Below are positions 43,410-51,785 of a stretch of DNA of 64,000 nt, piece after piece. Within the stretch, counting starts at the first letter, position 1. Each line of letters starts with the position of its first letter. The stretch lies in the NCBI RefSeq assembly GCF_030386795.1, contig NZ_JANUQM010000004.1, forward strand, positions 124,001 through 188,000, written 5' to 3'. The stretch is from Streptomyces sp. S.PNR 29 (GTDB lineage Bacteria > Actinomycetota > Actinomycetes > Streptomycetales > Streptomycetaceae). The position numbers were made by a program, and so were the translations under genes. Under the pieces are notes generated by a model. It saw only the letters and a program-made list of their open reading frames with translations. It was not told the DNA's origin and made no database searches.

Positions 43410-45070
43410 CCGGCTCCCGCTACGCGGCCCAGCCCTGGCTGGCCCTCCTCGACGACGCCCAGCGCGCCCCGATCAGCCCCGCGGCATCGCTGGTGCACGC
43501 CCTGCGCCGGGCCGCCGCCGAGGCCCCCGACCGGGTCTTCCTCGCCTACTTCGACGGCCGCCTGACCTACCGCGAGGTGGACGAGCTGAGCGACTCCGTC
43601 GCCGGTCACCTCGCCGCCCGAGGCCTGGAGCGCGGCGACCGGGTCGCGGTCCTGCTGCAGAACTCCCCGCACTTCGTGCTCGCCGTGCTCGGCGCCTGGA
43701 AGGCCGGCGCGACCGTCGTGCCCGTCAACCCCATGTACAAGTCGGGGGAGGTCGGTCACGTCCTGCGGGACGGCGAGGTCGCGGCACTGATCTGCTCCGA
43801 CCGGGCCTGGGAGACCTACCTGCGCGAGACGGCCGCCGACTCGGCCGTACGGATGGTCCTGACCGGCTGCGAGCTGGACTTCCAGACGCGGGGCGACGCA
43901 CGCGTGCTCACCTTCGAACGGCTGCCGCAGGCCGCCGACGCCGACGACCTCACCACCGTGGCCCGCGCCGCCCACAAGGCGCCCGAGGGCCGCGATCCCG
44001 GCCCCGACGACATCGCGCTGATCAGCTACACCTCCGGCACCAGCGGCACGCCCAAGGGCGCCACCAACACGCACGGCAACATCATGTTCAACGCCGAGCG
44101 GCAGCGGACCGGGCTGGCCCTGCCCGAGGCGCCGGTCTACTTCGCGATGGCGCCCCTGTTCCACATCACCGGCATGGTCTGCCAGCTCGGCGCCTGCCTG
44201 AACAGCGCGGGCACCCTCGTCCTGGCGTACCGCTTCGAGGCGGGCGTCGTCCTGGACGCGTTCGCCGAGCACCGGCCGCACTACACGGTCGGCCCGTCCA
44301 CCGCCTTCATGGCGCTGGCCGCCCATCCGGCGGTCACCCGCGATCACTTCTCGTCGTTCGTGAACATCTCCTCCGGGGGCGCCCCGCTGCCGCCCGCCCT
44401 GGTGGAGAAGTTCCGGGCGGGCTTCGGTCCCTACATCCGCAACGGCTACGGGCTGACGGAGTGCACCGCCCCCTGCGCCTCCGTCCCACCGCACCTTGAG
44501 GCGCCCGTCGACCCGGTCTCCGGGACGCTGGCCGTGGGCGTGCCCGGCCCCGACACGGTCGTCCGCATCGTCGACGACCAGGGCGAGGAAGTGCCCTTCG
44601 GGGAGCAGGGCGAGATCGTCGTACGGGGGCCGCAGGTCGTGCCCGGCTACTGGCGGCGCCCCGACGCCACCGCGGAGACCTTCCCCGGCGGCGAGCTGCG
44701 CACCGGGGACATCGGCTTCATGGACGCGCAGGGGTGGCTGTACGTCGTCGACCGCAAGAAGGACATGATCAACGCGTCCGGCTTCAAGGTGTGGCCGCGC
44801 GAGGTCGAGGACGTCCTCTACACCCACCCAGCGGTGCGCGAGGCGGCCGTGGTCGGCGTCCCCGACGGATATCGCGGGGAGACCGTCAAGGCGTACATCA
44901 GCCTGCGTCCGGGCGCCGAGGCGGACCCCGATACGCTCGCCGCCTACTGCAAGGACAGACTGGCCGCCTACAAGTACCCGCGGCAGGTGGAGATCCTGCC
45001 CGACTTGCCGAAGACGGCCAGTGGGAAGATCCTCCGTCGGGAACTGCGTTCCCGTGTGCACGACGACTAG
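43406..45070 (+). CDS. Acyl-CoA ligase (AMP-forming)
   Basis: The product has 554 residues. The GTG at 43406 overlaps the SDR stop. The phosphate loop YTSGTSGTPKGATNTH (A3), NGYGLTECTAP (A5), and LRTGDIGFMDAQGWLYVVDRKKDMINASGFKVWPREVE (A7-A8) are all present, and the C-terminal lysine of the adenylate step lies in KTASGKILRREL. It activates a fatty or other carboxylic acid to its CoA ester. Neighbouring SDR, TetR and nearby acyl-CoA dehydrogenase genes fit beta-oxidation of an unusual acid. Confidence 0.95.
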   Translation: MTGSRYAAQPWLALLDDAQRAPISPAASLVHALRRAAAEAPDRVFLAYFDGRLTYREVDELSDSVAGHLAARGLERGDRVAVLLQNSPHFVLAVLGAWKAGATVVPVNPMYKSGEVGHVLRDGEVAALICSDRAWETYLRETAADSAVRMVLTGCELDFQTRGDARVLTFERLPQAADADDLTTVARAAHKAPEGRDPGPDDIALISYTSGTSGTPKGATNTHGNIMFNAERQRTGLALPEAPVYFAMAPLFHITGMVCQLGACLNSAGTLVLAYRFEAGVVLDAFAEHRPHYTVGPSTAFMALAAHPAVTRDHFSSFVNISSGGAPLPPALVEKFRAGFGPYIRNGYGLTECTAPCASVPPHLEAPVDPVSGTLAVGVPGPDTVVRIVDDQGEEVPFGEQGEIVVRGPQVVPGYWRRPDATAETFPGGELRTGDIGFMDAQGWLYVVDRKKDMINASGFKVWPREVEDVLYTHPAVREAAVVGVPDGYRGETVKAYISLRPGAEADPDTLAAYCKDRLAAYKYPRQVEILPDLPKTASGKILRRELRSRVHDD

Positions 45071-45112
45071 CGGACAGCACTCAGCGAAAGATCGGAAAGG
45101 CAGGTGGCGGCA

Positions 45113-45706
45113 GTGCCCAGAACCATGGAAGGGGACGGCACTCCGGTGCCGCAGCGGCTCCTGGCCGCCGCCACCCGGCTCTTCGCCGAGCAGGGATACG
45201 ACCGTACCTCGGTGCAGGAGATCGTCGAGGCGGCCGGCGTCACCAAGGGGGCGCTGTACCACTACTTCGGCTCCAAGGACGACCTTCTGCACGAGGTGTA
45301 CGCGCGCGTGCTGCGAGTCCAGCAGGAACGTCTGGACGCCGTCGCGGAGGCCGACGAGCCGGTGGAGAAGCGCCTGCGGGACGCGGCGGCGGACGTCGTG
45401 GTCACCACCATCGAGAACCTCGACGACGCGATGATCTTCTGGCGGTCCATGCACCACCTCAGCCCGGAGAAGGACAAGCAGGTGCGCGCCGAGCGCCGGC
45501 GCTACCACGAACGCTTCCGTGCGCTCATCGAGGAGGGCCAGGAGGCCGGCGTCTTCTCCGAAGCGACCCCGGCCGACCTGGTGGTCGACTACCACTTCGG
45601 CTCCGTCCACCACCTGTCCACCTGGTACCGCCCCGACGGCCCGCTCACCCCGCAGCAGGTCGCCGACCACCTCGCGGACCTCCTGCTGCGGGCCCTTCGC
45701 CCATGA
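45113..45706 (+). CDS. TetR-family regulator, probable repressor of the fatty-acyl operons
   Basis: The product has 197 residues from the GTG at 45113 (AGGTGG five bases before); GTG 45104 and ATG 45125 are alternatives. The helix-turn-helix is RLLAAATRLFAEQGYDRTSVQEIVEAAGVTKGALYHYFGSKDDLLHEV. The C-domain has MHHLSPEKDKQVRAERRRYHERFRALIEEG, as in actinobacterial acyl-CoA-responsive regulators. It is the third gene of the SDR/ligase operon and no palindrome lies directly before it, so it probably acts at the operon promoter site (42584-42601) and its copies. Confidence 0.9.
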   Translation: MPRTMEGDGTPVPQRLLAAATRLFAEQGYDRTSVQEIVEAAGVTKGALYHYFGSKDDLLHEVYARVLRVQQERLDAVAEADEPVEKRLRDAAADVVVTTIENLDDAMIFWRSMHHLSPEKDKQVRAERRRYHERFRALIEEGQEAGVFSEATPADLVVDYHFGSVHHLSTWYRPDGPLTPQQVADHLADLLLRALRP

Positions 45707-45709
45707 CGG

Positions 45710-46327
45710 TCAGCGCTGCCGCGCGCGGTACAGATCGCGGAGCAGGGCGATCTCGGCTCCGTGGTGCAGAACCTCCTGGTTGACCCACCACACGATGTCG
45801 AGGAACGGTTCCTCGGAGTCGCTGCCGTGGGGGTAGGTGCAGTGGCCGACGGCGTCGAGCGCGGCGTCGTCGGTGCTCAGCAGCGCCTTGCGCCAGGCCG
45901 TGGCACCCGCGTCGAAGGCGGCGACCGCGCCCGCCGCGTCCCCGCTGATCACATAGTCGTCCCGGGTGAGGGTGTGGCCGCCGGCTGTGTGATCGGCGCG
46001 GAGGAACAGCATCTCGCTCAGGTGGCTCAGCCGCCACGCGATGGTCGTGAAGGGCGGCGGCCAGGGGTGCGGGTAGGGCGCGGCGTCGCGCCCCCAGTCG
46101 CCGGCGCCGGCCAGGAAGGCCGCGCGCGGACCCGGTCCGTCCGCACGCCGCCGGACCGACCAGCACTCCGGCACCGGCTCCCAGAAGTACTCCTCGTCGG
46201 TCATGGGACCCACCTCGGTCCGCGCACCGTCGCCGCTGTCCATCACCGGCCCTCCCATACGGCCGGCCAGGCGCTCGCACGCGAAGTCGAACTGCTCCAG
46301 TAACGGGGCCAGACGGGGTGATGTCAC
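45710..46327 (-). CDS. DinB-superfamily protein
   Basis: The product has 205 residues. The GTG at 46327 follows GAGGGAGGG. A four-helix-bundle pattern with potential metal histidines is seen in TIAWRLSHLSEMLFLRADH and VNQEVLHHGAEIALLRDLY. DinB/YfiT-like proteins include mycothiol-dependent transferases in actinomycetes; whether this one uses mycothiol is not known. Its end is 3 bases from the convergent TetR gene. Confidence 0.85.
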   Translation of the reverse strand: MTSPRLAPLLEQFDFACERLAGRMGGPVMDSGDGARTEVGPMTDEEYFWEPVPECWSVRRRADGPGPRAAFLAGAGDWGRDAAPYPHPWPPPFTTIAWRLSHLSEMLFLRADHTAGGHTLTRDDYVISGDAAGAVAAFDAGATAWRKALLSTDDAALDAVGHCTYPHGSDSEEPFLDIVWWVNQEVLHHGAEIALLRDLYRARQR

Positions 46328-46367
46328 CGACCCTCCCTCGTTTTCCGTTTCCGTTCTCCGGGCGGGT

Positions 46368-46658
46368 TCAGGACTGGTACGGCTGCTGCTGCGGCTGGCC
46401 GTAGGGCTGACCGCCGGGGCCGCCCGTGGCCTGGGTCTGGAGCTGCTCCGCCTGCTCCTTGGTCACCTTCTGCTCCGCGCCGCAGAACGTGCACTGCGTC
46501 CCGTACTTCGTCGAGATCGGGAACAGGGGCACGAAGAACAGCGTGAACTTCGTGACGCGCTTCCTCAGCGTGTGCGCGGCGGGATTGCCGCACCGGCCGC
46601 ACACCAGCGTCAGTATCGCGAGCTGGTAGAGGTATCCCTTGGTGCCGAAGATGATCAT
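46368..46658 (-). CDS. Small zinc-ribbon protein
   Basis: The product has 96 residues. The ATG at 46658 follows GGAAGGACC. It begins MIIFGTKGYLYQLAILTLVCGRCGNPAAHTL and has a second CTFCGAEQKV, so four cysteines can hold one zinc. A hydrophobic stretch (KFTLFFVPLFPI) between the pairs may contact membrane. The tail is Gln/Gly/Pro-rich (QPQQQPYQS). The function is unknown. Confidence 0.82.
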   Translation of the reverse strand: MIIFGTKGYLYQLAILTLVCGRCGNPAAHTLRKRVTKFTLFFVPLFPISTKYGTQCTFCGAEQKVTKEQAEQLQTQATGGPGGQPYGQPQQQPYQS

Positions 46659-46749
46659 GTCGATGGTCCTTCCCGGGTCGGTGCGGGCGAGCGGTGGAGG
46701 CGCTCCCAGGAGCATTCGTAATGCATGGGGGGCAGGGCGGGAAAGTGAA

Positions 46750-46780
46750 AACCTCCCCGGGCTCGGAGCCCGGGGAGGTT
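46750..46780 (-). terminator. Hairpin terminator of the acyl-CoA dehydrogenase operon
   Basis: AACCTCCCCGGG and CCCGGGGAGGTT form a perfect stem, extendable to 15 bp, 17 bases past the acyl-CoA dehydrogenase stop. Confidence 0.85.
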
Positions 46781-46796
46781 CGGCGTGGGTCGGAGG

Positions 46797-48011
46797 TCAG
46801 AGGTACCGCTTCAGTTCCCGCCGTGCCAGCGACCGCTGGTGCACCTCGTCCGGACCGTCGGCGATCATGAGGGTGCGGGCGCCGGCGTAGAGCTCGGCCA
46901 GCGGGAGGTCCTGGCTGACGCCGCCCGCGCCGTGCAGCTGGATCGCCCTGTCGATGATGTCGACGACCGTGCGGGGCGTGGCGATCTTGATGGCCTGGAT
47001 CTCCGTGTGGGCGCCCTTGTTGCCGACGGTGTCCATCATCCAGGCCGTCTTCAGCACCAGCAGACGGAGTTGCTCCACCGCGACCCGCGCGTCCGCGATC
47101 CAGTTGTGGACCACGCCCTGCTGGGCCAGCGCCTTGCCGAAGGCCGTGCGGGACACCGCCCGCCGGCACATCAGCTCGATCGCCCGCTCCGCCATGCCGA
47201 TCAGCCGCATGCAGTGGTGGATGCGGCCGGGACCCAGGCGGGCCTGGGCGATCGCGAAGCCGCCGCCCTCCTCGCCGATCAGGTTCGACACCGGCACACG
47301 CGCGTGGTCGAAGATCACCTCGGCGTGGCCGCCGTGGTAGTGGTCCTCGTACCCGAAGACCTGCATCGCGCGCTTGACCGTGACGCCCGGGGTGTCGCGC
47401 GGGACCAGCACCATCGACTGCTGGCGGCGGATGTCCGGGCCGTCGGGGTCGGTCTTGCCCATCACGATGAAGATCTTGCAGTCCGGGTTCATCGCCCCGG
47501 AGATGTACCACTTGCGGCCGGTGATGACGTACTCGTCGCCGTCGCGCTCGATGTGCGTGGTGATGTTCGTGGCGTCCGAGGAGGCCACCTCCGGCTCGGT
47601 CATCGCGAACGCCGAGCGGATCTCACCGGCGAGCAGCGGCTCCAGCCACTGCTTCTTCTGCTGCTCGTCCCCGAACTGGGCGAGGACCTCCATGTTCCCG
47701 GTGTCGGGCGCCGCGCAGTTCGTCACGGTGGGCGCCAGCTGGGGGGAGCGGCCGGTGATCTCGGCGAGGGGGGCGTACTGGAGGTTGGTGAGGCCGGCGC
47801 CGTACTCGGTGTCGGGGAGGAAGAGGTTCCACAGGCCCTGCCTGCGGGCCTGAGCCTTCAGCTCCTCGACCACCGCGGGCGTGTCCCAGGGGGACGCCAG
47901 CCGGGCGCGCTGCTCGTGGGCGACCTGCTCGGCCGGGTAGACGTACTCGTCCATGAAGGCGAGCAGCTTGGCGCGCAGTTCCTCGGTTCGGGCGTCGAAT
48001 GCGAAGTCCAT
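46797..48011 (-). CDS. Acyl-CoA dehydrogenase
   Basis: The product has 404 residues from the ATG at 48011. It has SAFAMTEPEVASSDATNI (FAD/substrate strand), YVITGRKWYISGAMNPDCKIFIVMGKT and a C-terminal part with RTAFGKALAQQG, IQLHGAGGVSQDLPLAELYAGARTLMIADGPDEVHQRSLARREL, in which GPDEV replaces the usual YEGTS loop. This is the long-chain or branched-acyl type often paired with an APH-like partner. That partner gene ends 7 bases upstream, so they form an operon. Confidence 0.94.
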   Translation of the reverse strand: MDFAFDARTEELRAKLLAFMDEYVYPAEQVAHEQRARLASPWDTPAVVEELKAQARRQGLWNLFLPDTEYGAGLTNLQYAPLAEITGRSPQLAPTVTNCAAPDTGNMEVLAQFGDEQQKKQWLEPLLAGEIRSAFAMTEPEVASSDATNITTHIERDGDEYVITGRKWYISGAMNPDCKIFIVMGKTDPDGPDIRRQQSMVLVPRDTPGVTVKRAMQVFGYEDHYHGGHAEVIFDHARVPVSNLIGEEGGGFAIAQARLGPGRIHHCMRLIGMAERAIELMCRRAVSRTAFGKALAQQGVVHNWIADARVAVEQLRLLVLKTAWMMDTVGNKGAHTEIQAIKIATPRTVVDIIDRAIQLHGAGGVSQDLPLAELYAGARTLMIADGPDEVHQRSLARRELKRYL

Positions 48012-48018
48012 GGGTGGA

Positions 48019-49071
48019 TCAGCCCTTCCGGGAGTCTGCTGAGTCTGCTGAGTCGGTTCGGAGAGTCGTCAGGCCGTGCTCGACGAAGACGGGGACCAGC
48101 TCGCCGATGCGGTCGAAGCCGTGGCCGACCGTCTGGCCCAGGGTGTAGCGGTAGTGGATGCCCTCCAGGATCACGGCGAGCTTGAACCAGGCGAAGGCCG
48201 TGTACCAGGAGACCGCGGATACGTCGCGCCCCGAGCGTGCGGCGTACCGCTCGATCAGCTCGGCGGGGGTGGGGTGGCCCGCCGCCTCGGCGGTCGTGGA
48301 GACGGGGGAGTCGGGCGAGCCGAGGGGGATGCTGTACATCACCAGCAGGCCCAGGTCGGTGAGCGGGTCGCCGAGCGTCGACATCTCCCAGTCGAGGATC
48401 GCCTTGATCTGGTCGTCGTCGCCGATCAGGACATTGTCGAGGCGGTAGTCGCCGTGCACGACGGCCGGGGCGGGGGAGGTGGGGAGCTGCCGTCCGAGGG
48501 TCGCGTGCAGCTCGTCGATGCCGGCCAGTTCGCGGTTGCGGGAGGCGTCCAGCTGCTTGCCCCAGCGCCGCAGCTGGCGGTCCAGGAAGCCCTCCGGGCG
48601 GCCGAAGTCCGCGAGGCCGACCTCGGCGGGGTCCACCGCGTGCAGTTCCACCAGGGTGTCCACCAGGTTCAGTACGGCGCCCCGGGTGCGGTCGGGGCCG
48701 AGCGGGGCCAGCTGGTCGGCCGTGCGGTACGGCGTGCCCTCGACGAACTCCATGACGTAGAAGGGCGCTCCGAGCGGCTCCTCGTCCTCGCAGAGGAGAA
48801 GGGGGCGCGGCACCGGCACGTCCGTGGGGTGCAGGGCGCTGATCACGCGGTGCTCGCGCTTCATGTCGTGCGCGGTGGCCAGGACGTGGCCGAGCGGGGG
48901 GCGGCGTACGACCCACTGCGACGTGCCGTCCGTGACGGCGTACGTGAGGTTCGACCGTCCGCCCTCGATCAGCCGGCCGGACAGGGGGCCGCTCACCAGG
49001 CCGGGCCGCTCACGGTCGAGCAGCGCGCGCAGCCGGTCGAGGTCGAGTCCGGGCGGGTGGTCGGGGCTCAT
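48019..49071 (-). CDS. APH-fold phosphotransferase-family protein linked to acyl-CoA dehydrogenase
   Basis: The product has 350 residues. The ATG at 49071 follows GTAGGAGC. It has the aminoglycoside-phosphotransferase fold with VVHGDYRLDNVLIGDDDQIKAILDWEMSTLGDPLTDLG (catalytic HGDYRxDN and metal DW). In actinomycetes and animals (ACAD10/11) this domain partners acyl-CoA dehydrogenases and phosphorylates 4-hydroxyacyl substrates. The downstream dehydrogenase supports that role. A C-terminal TDSADSADS tail reflects a short DNA repeat at about 48030-48052. The promoter carries a TetR-type operator. Confidence 0.9.
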   Translation of the reverse strand: MSPDHPPGLDLDRLRALLDRERPGLVSGPLSGRLIEGGRSNLTYAVTDGTSQWVVRRPPLGHVLATAHDMKREHRVISALHPTDVPVPRPLLLCEDEEPLGAPFYVMEFVEGTPYRTADQLAPLGPDRTRGAVLNLVDTLVELHAVDPAEVGLADFGRPEGFLDRQLRRWGKQLDASRNRELAGIDELHATLGRQLPTSPAPAVVHGDYRLDNVLIGDDDQIKAILDWEMSTLGDPLTDLGLLVMYSIPLGSPDSPVSTTAEAAGHPTPAELIERYAARSGRDVSAVSWYTAFAWFKLAVILEGIHYRYTLGQTVGHGFDRIGELVPVFVEHGLTTLRTDSADSADSRKG

Positions 49072-49107
49072 CGTCGCTCCTACGGGCAGGTGAACGGGTT
49101 GCGATCC

Positions 49108-49136
49108 ATGATGCCGACCGGTCGGTATGGCGTCCA
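49108..49136 (-). promoter_or_regulatory. Promoter with operator filling the spacer, for the APH/acyl-CoA dehydrogenase operon
   Basis: On the minus strand TGGACG is followed after 17 bases by CATCAT. The spacer is occupied by the palindrome written on the plus strand as ATGCCGACCGGTCGGTAT (49111-49128). It matches 17 of 18 bases of the symmetric consensus, the best of the three such sites. Confidence 0.62.
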
Positions 49137-49210
49137 GTGGGGAGGTCGAACGTGACGGGGGCCACGCTGTGCCGAGTGTTGCCACGATAGGGCAGGGCCT
49201 GTCTCGCGGA

Positions 49211-49552
49211 TCAGAGGACGAGGGCCGCACCGCAGGCTGCCATCGCCACCGTGCAGAGGGCTGCCGCCGTGGCGTGGCGTGGGGCGAGGGGCGGGGGGCT
49301 GCTGGTGGCCGCCAGGGCGCGGATGCGGCGGTGGGCGATGCCGAGGAAGCCCAGCCACAGGGCGCAGCACAGGGCGCCCGCGATGGCTCCGGAGGCGGAC
49401 GCGCCGCCGTGCAGGGCGGTCTTCACGGCGAGTACGGCGGAGACGGTGCCGGAGAGGGTCGTACGGCGCCAGGCGAGTCGGGTGCGCTCGGGCTGCAGGC
49501 CGGGGTCGCGGGCCTCTGTCTCCTCGGCCTTCCCCGCCTCCTCGGGGCTCAT
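49211..49552 (-). CDS. DUF202-family membrane protein, second copy
   Basis: The product has 113 residues. The ATG at 49552 overlaps the stop of the first DUF202 gene. It has DPGLQPERTRLAWRRTTLSGTVSAVLAVKTALHG, the DUF202 motif, then two further helices. The function is unknown; DUF202 resembles parts of yeast vacuolar transporter chaperones. Three helices are predicted. Confidence 0.85.
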   Translation of the reverse strand: MSPEEAGKAEETEARDPGLQPERTRLAWRRTTLSGTVSAVLAVKTALHGGASASGAIAGALCCALWLGFLGIAHRRIRALAATSSPPPLAPRHATAAALCTVAMAACGAALVL

Positions 49553-49941
49553 CCCTCCCACCCGACGAGTACGACGAGGACCATCGCGACGGCCACCACG
49601 GCGACGACGATGCTGAGCAGGGCCGGGAAGCGTGACACCGGCAGGTCCTCGCCCTTGCGCATGGCCCGCTCGCAGCGCACCCAGTGGTTGATCGCGCGCA
49701 GGGAGCACAGGACGCCTGCGGCGAGCAGCGCGAGGGCGAGTCCTACGCGCCAGCCCCAGCGCAGGTCCGGCAGGAACTGGTCGACGGCGAAGCCGCCGCC
49801 TATGAGGGCCAGTGCGGTGCGGAGCCAGGCCAGGAAGGTGCGTTCGTTCGCCAGGGAGAACCGGTAGTCGGGGGTGCCGCCTTCCCGGCGGATGTCCTGG
49901 GGGGTGAACCAGAGCCGGAAGTTCCGTGCGAATTCGATCAC
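49549..49941 (-). CDS. DUF202/YidH-type membrane protein, first copy
   Basis: The product has 130 residues from the GTG at 49941. It has FSLANERTFLAWLRTALALIGGGFAVDQF (the family motif) and three helices. There is no ribosome site, but TAGGGT lies 6 bases before the start, suggesting a leaderless mRNA. It forms a coupled pair with the second DUF202 gene. A YidH/YidG-like pair is a common arrangement. Confidence 0.88.
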   Translation of the reverse strand: MIEFARNFRLWFTPQDIRREGGTPDYRFSLANERTFLAWLRTALALIGGGFAVDQFLPDLRWGWRVGLALALLAAGVLCSLRAINHWVRCERAMRKGEDLPVSRFPALLSIVVAVVAVAMVLVVLVGWEG

Positions 49942-50049
49942 GTCGGGACCCTATCTGGCGGGTTCGGGCGGGGGCGGGTGCCTGCGGCGGCCTGTGCGGG
50001 CATGCGAGCCGCCCGGGGCGCTCGGGGGGCCCTGCTCGAAGAGCCTGGG

Positions 50050-50559
50050 TCACCCCCGGTGCGCCCTGAGCCGCTCGTACGCGGCCAACCCGTCCGGAAC
50101 CCACGCCCACTCCACGAGCCGGCGTTCCACCTCCGGCTCCGGCAGGAAGTCGTACCAGGCCACCTCCTCGGCCTGCGGCCGCACAGGCACCTCGCAGCGG
50201 ACCTCGTACACGGCCGACCACCAGGTCCGCCCGGCACCGTCGTCGTACAGGAACTTGAAGAGGTACTCGGGGCGCGGCAGCCCCGGCACGCCCAGTTCCT
50301 CCTCGGCCTCCCGCAGGGCCGCGTCGTCGTAGGACTCGCCCGTGCCGACCACTCCGCCGACGAACATGTCGTACAGGGAGGGGAAGACCAGCTTGGTCGG
50401 CGTGCGGCGGTGTACGAAGATCCGGCCCTCGGCGTCCCGGGCCTGGATGAACACGCAGCGGTGGCGCAGCCCCTCGGCGTAGGCCACGCCGCGCGGGGAC
50501 TGCCCGATGACCCGGTCGTGCTCGTCGACGATGTCGAGAATCTCGTCAGCAGCGCTCAT
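50050..50559 (-). CDS. NUDIX hydrolase
   Basis: The product has 169 residues. The ATG at 50559 follows GATGAGG; an ATG at 50568 is also in frame. The NUDIX box is G-x5-E-x7-REAEEELG (GGVVGTGESYDDAALREAEEELGV). The N-terminal part (EILDIVDEHDRVIGQSPRGVAYAEGLRHRCVFI) is like YfcD/IPP-isomerase-type NUDIX proteins. It hydrolyses a nucleoside-diphosphate-linked compound; the substrate is unknown. Confidence 0.93.
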   Translation of the reverse strand: MSAADEILDIVDEHDRVIGQSPRGVAYAEGLRHRCVFIQARDAEGRIFVHRRTPTKLVFPSLYDMFVGGVVGTGESYDDAALREAEEELGVPGLPRPEYLFKFLYDDGAGRTWWSAVYEVRCEVPVRPQAEEVAWYDFLPEPEVERRLVEWAWVPDGLAAYERLRAHRG

Positions 50560-50592
50560 GGGCCTCATCCAAACAGGCCGTCGGCCACGCTT

Positions 50593-51486
50593 TCACTGCG
50601 GCTGCAGGGCCCGCGCCGGAGCCGGCTCCGCCGTTCCCCGCGGCATCGCCGGGTGCATCCCCAGCAGGACGATGCCGGTGACCACGGCCGCGAGCCCGCC
50701 CGCTTCCCAGGTCAGCGCCACGGCGTCGGTGCGCAGCCGGTCGCCCAGGAAGCCGACGCCGCAGGCGATGCCGGCGAGCGGCTGGGCCGCGGTGAGGGCG
50801 GGCAGCGACATGCGCAGGGACGCGGTCTCGAACGCGCTCTGCACCAGGATCAGGCCGGTGACACCCAGCGCCAGCACCGCGTACGGCTGCCAGGAGGTCA
50901 GCAGCTCCGCGAAGCCGCCCGCGGAGAAACGCTCCCCGGTCACCCGGGTCAGCGCGTCCTGCACGCCGTAGAGCATGCCCGCGGCCAGCGCCAGCAGCAC
51001 CGGGCCCGAGCTCAGTCGTGAGCGCTTGGCGAAGGTCGTCAGCAGGGCGGCCAGGCCGATCATCACGCCGATGATCAGCCAGTGCCGCAGGGGATTGCCG
51101 GTCGGGGTGCCGCCGTGCGGTTGCCCCGCCATGATGAACGCGGTCACGCCGCCCGCGAGCAGTACCAGGCCCGCCCAGCCCTGGCGGCCCAGTGGCTGCC
51201 GGGTCTGTCTGCGGGAGAGCGCGAGCGCGAAGAGCAGGTTCGTCGCCAGCAAGGGCTCCACCAGGGACACCTCGCCCTGGCCCAGCGCCATCGCGCCCAG
51301 CGCCATGCCGGCCACCATCAGCGCTATGCCGCCCAGCCAGCGCGGCACCTTCATCAGGTCGAGCAGCAGCCGGAAGGAGAGGAAGTCCTTCAGCGGGGCA
51401 TGCTGAGCGGCGTTCTGCTGGAGCACGTAGCCGAAGCCCAGACAGCAGGCCGCACTCACGGCGAGAACCAGAACGAGAACCGACAC
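50593..51486 (-). CDS. DMT-family transporter
   Basis: The product has 297 residues from the GTG at 51486, chosen because it begins the first helix (VSVLVLVLAVSAACCLGFGYVLQQNAA) and has CGAGG upstream; the frame is open further. About nine to ten helices are predicted, with ALGQGEVSLVEPLLATNLLFALALSRRQTRQPLG. It resembles the NIPA/DMT group of small-solute or magnesium-like permeases by layout only. It lies 33 bases after the NUDIX stop on the same strand order. Confidence 0.8.
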   Translation of the reverse strand: MSVLVLVLAVSAACCLGFGYVLQQNAAQHAPLKDFLSFRLLLDLMKVPRWLGGIALMVAGMALGAMALGQGEVSLVEPLLATNLLFALALSRRQTRQPLGRQGWAGLVLLAGGVTAFIMAGQPHGGTPTGNPLRHWLIIGVMIGLAALLTTFAKRSRLSSGPVLLALAAGMLYGVQDALTRVTGERFSAGGFAELLTSWQPYAVLALGVTGLILVQSAFETASLRMSLPALTAAQPLAGIACGVGFLGDRLRTDAVALTWEAGGLAAVVTGIVLLGMHPAMPRGTAEPAPARALQPQ

Positions 51487-51785
51487 GCTGAGGAACCTCG
51501 ATGATCGGGGGCGGGGTGCCCGTATCCGGGCAGTCGACCCGGTCACGTATGGCCATGGTGGGGGGTGGGGGGAGACCGGCACCATGACGCAGGTCACAGA
51601 TTCGGACATTTGGGGCATGGGGTGGTAGGGGGCTCGCTGCAAGTCGCCTTGAGGTTCGAGGAGTTGACGCGTGTAAAAATCCGGCGGCCCTTGACGGAAA
51701 GTATGGGGCCCGGCTTTGCTGTGCGTGATCAATCGATGGCAATCCGGCAACCGACGCCTCACCGCGTCGCGTGAGGAAGTCCGCG
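51487..51785. other. Intergenic region between divergent permease and TPR-like genes
   Basis: No convincing ORF is seen. Two TTGACG hexamers on the plus strand (51664 and 51691) could be -35 elements for the plus-strand operon, but no good -10 follows either. An AT-rich run GTGTAAAAATCC lies at 51671. Confidence 0.45.
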
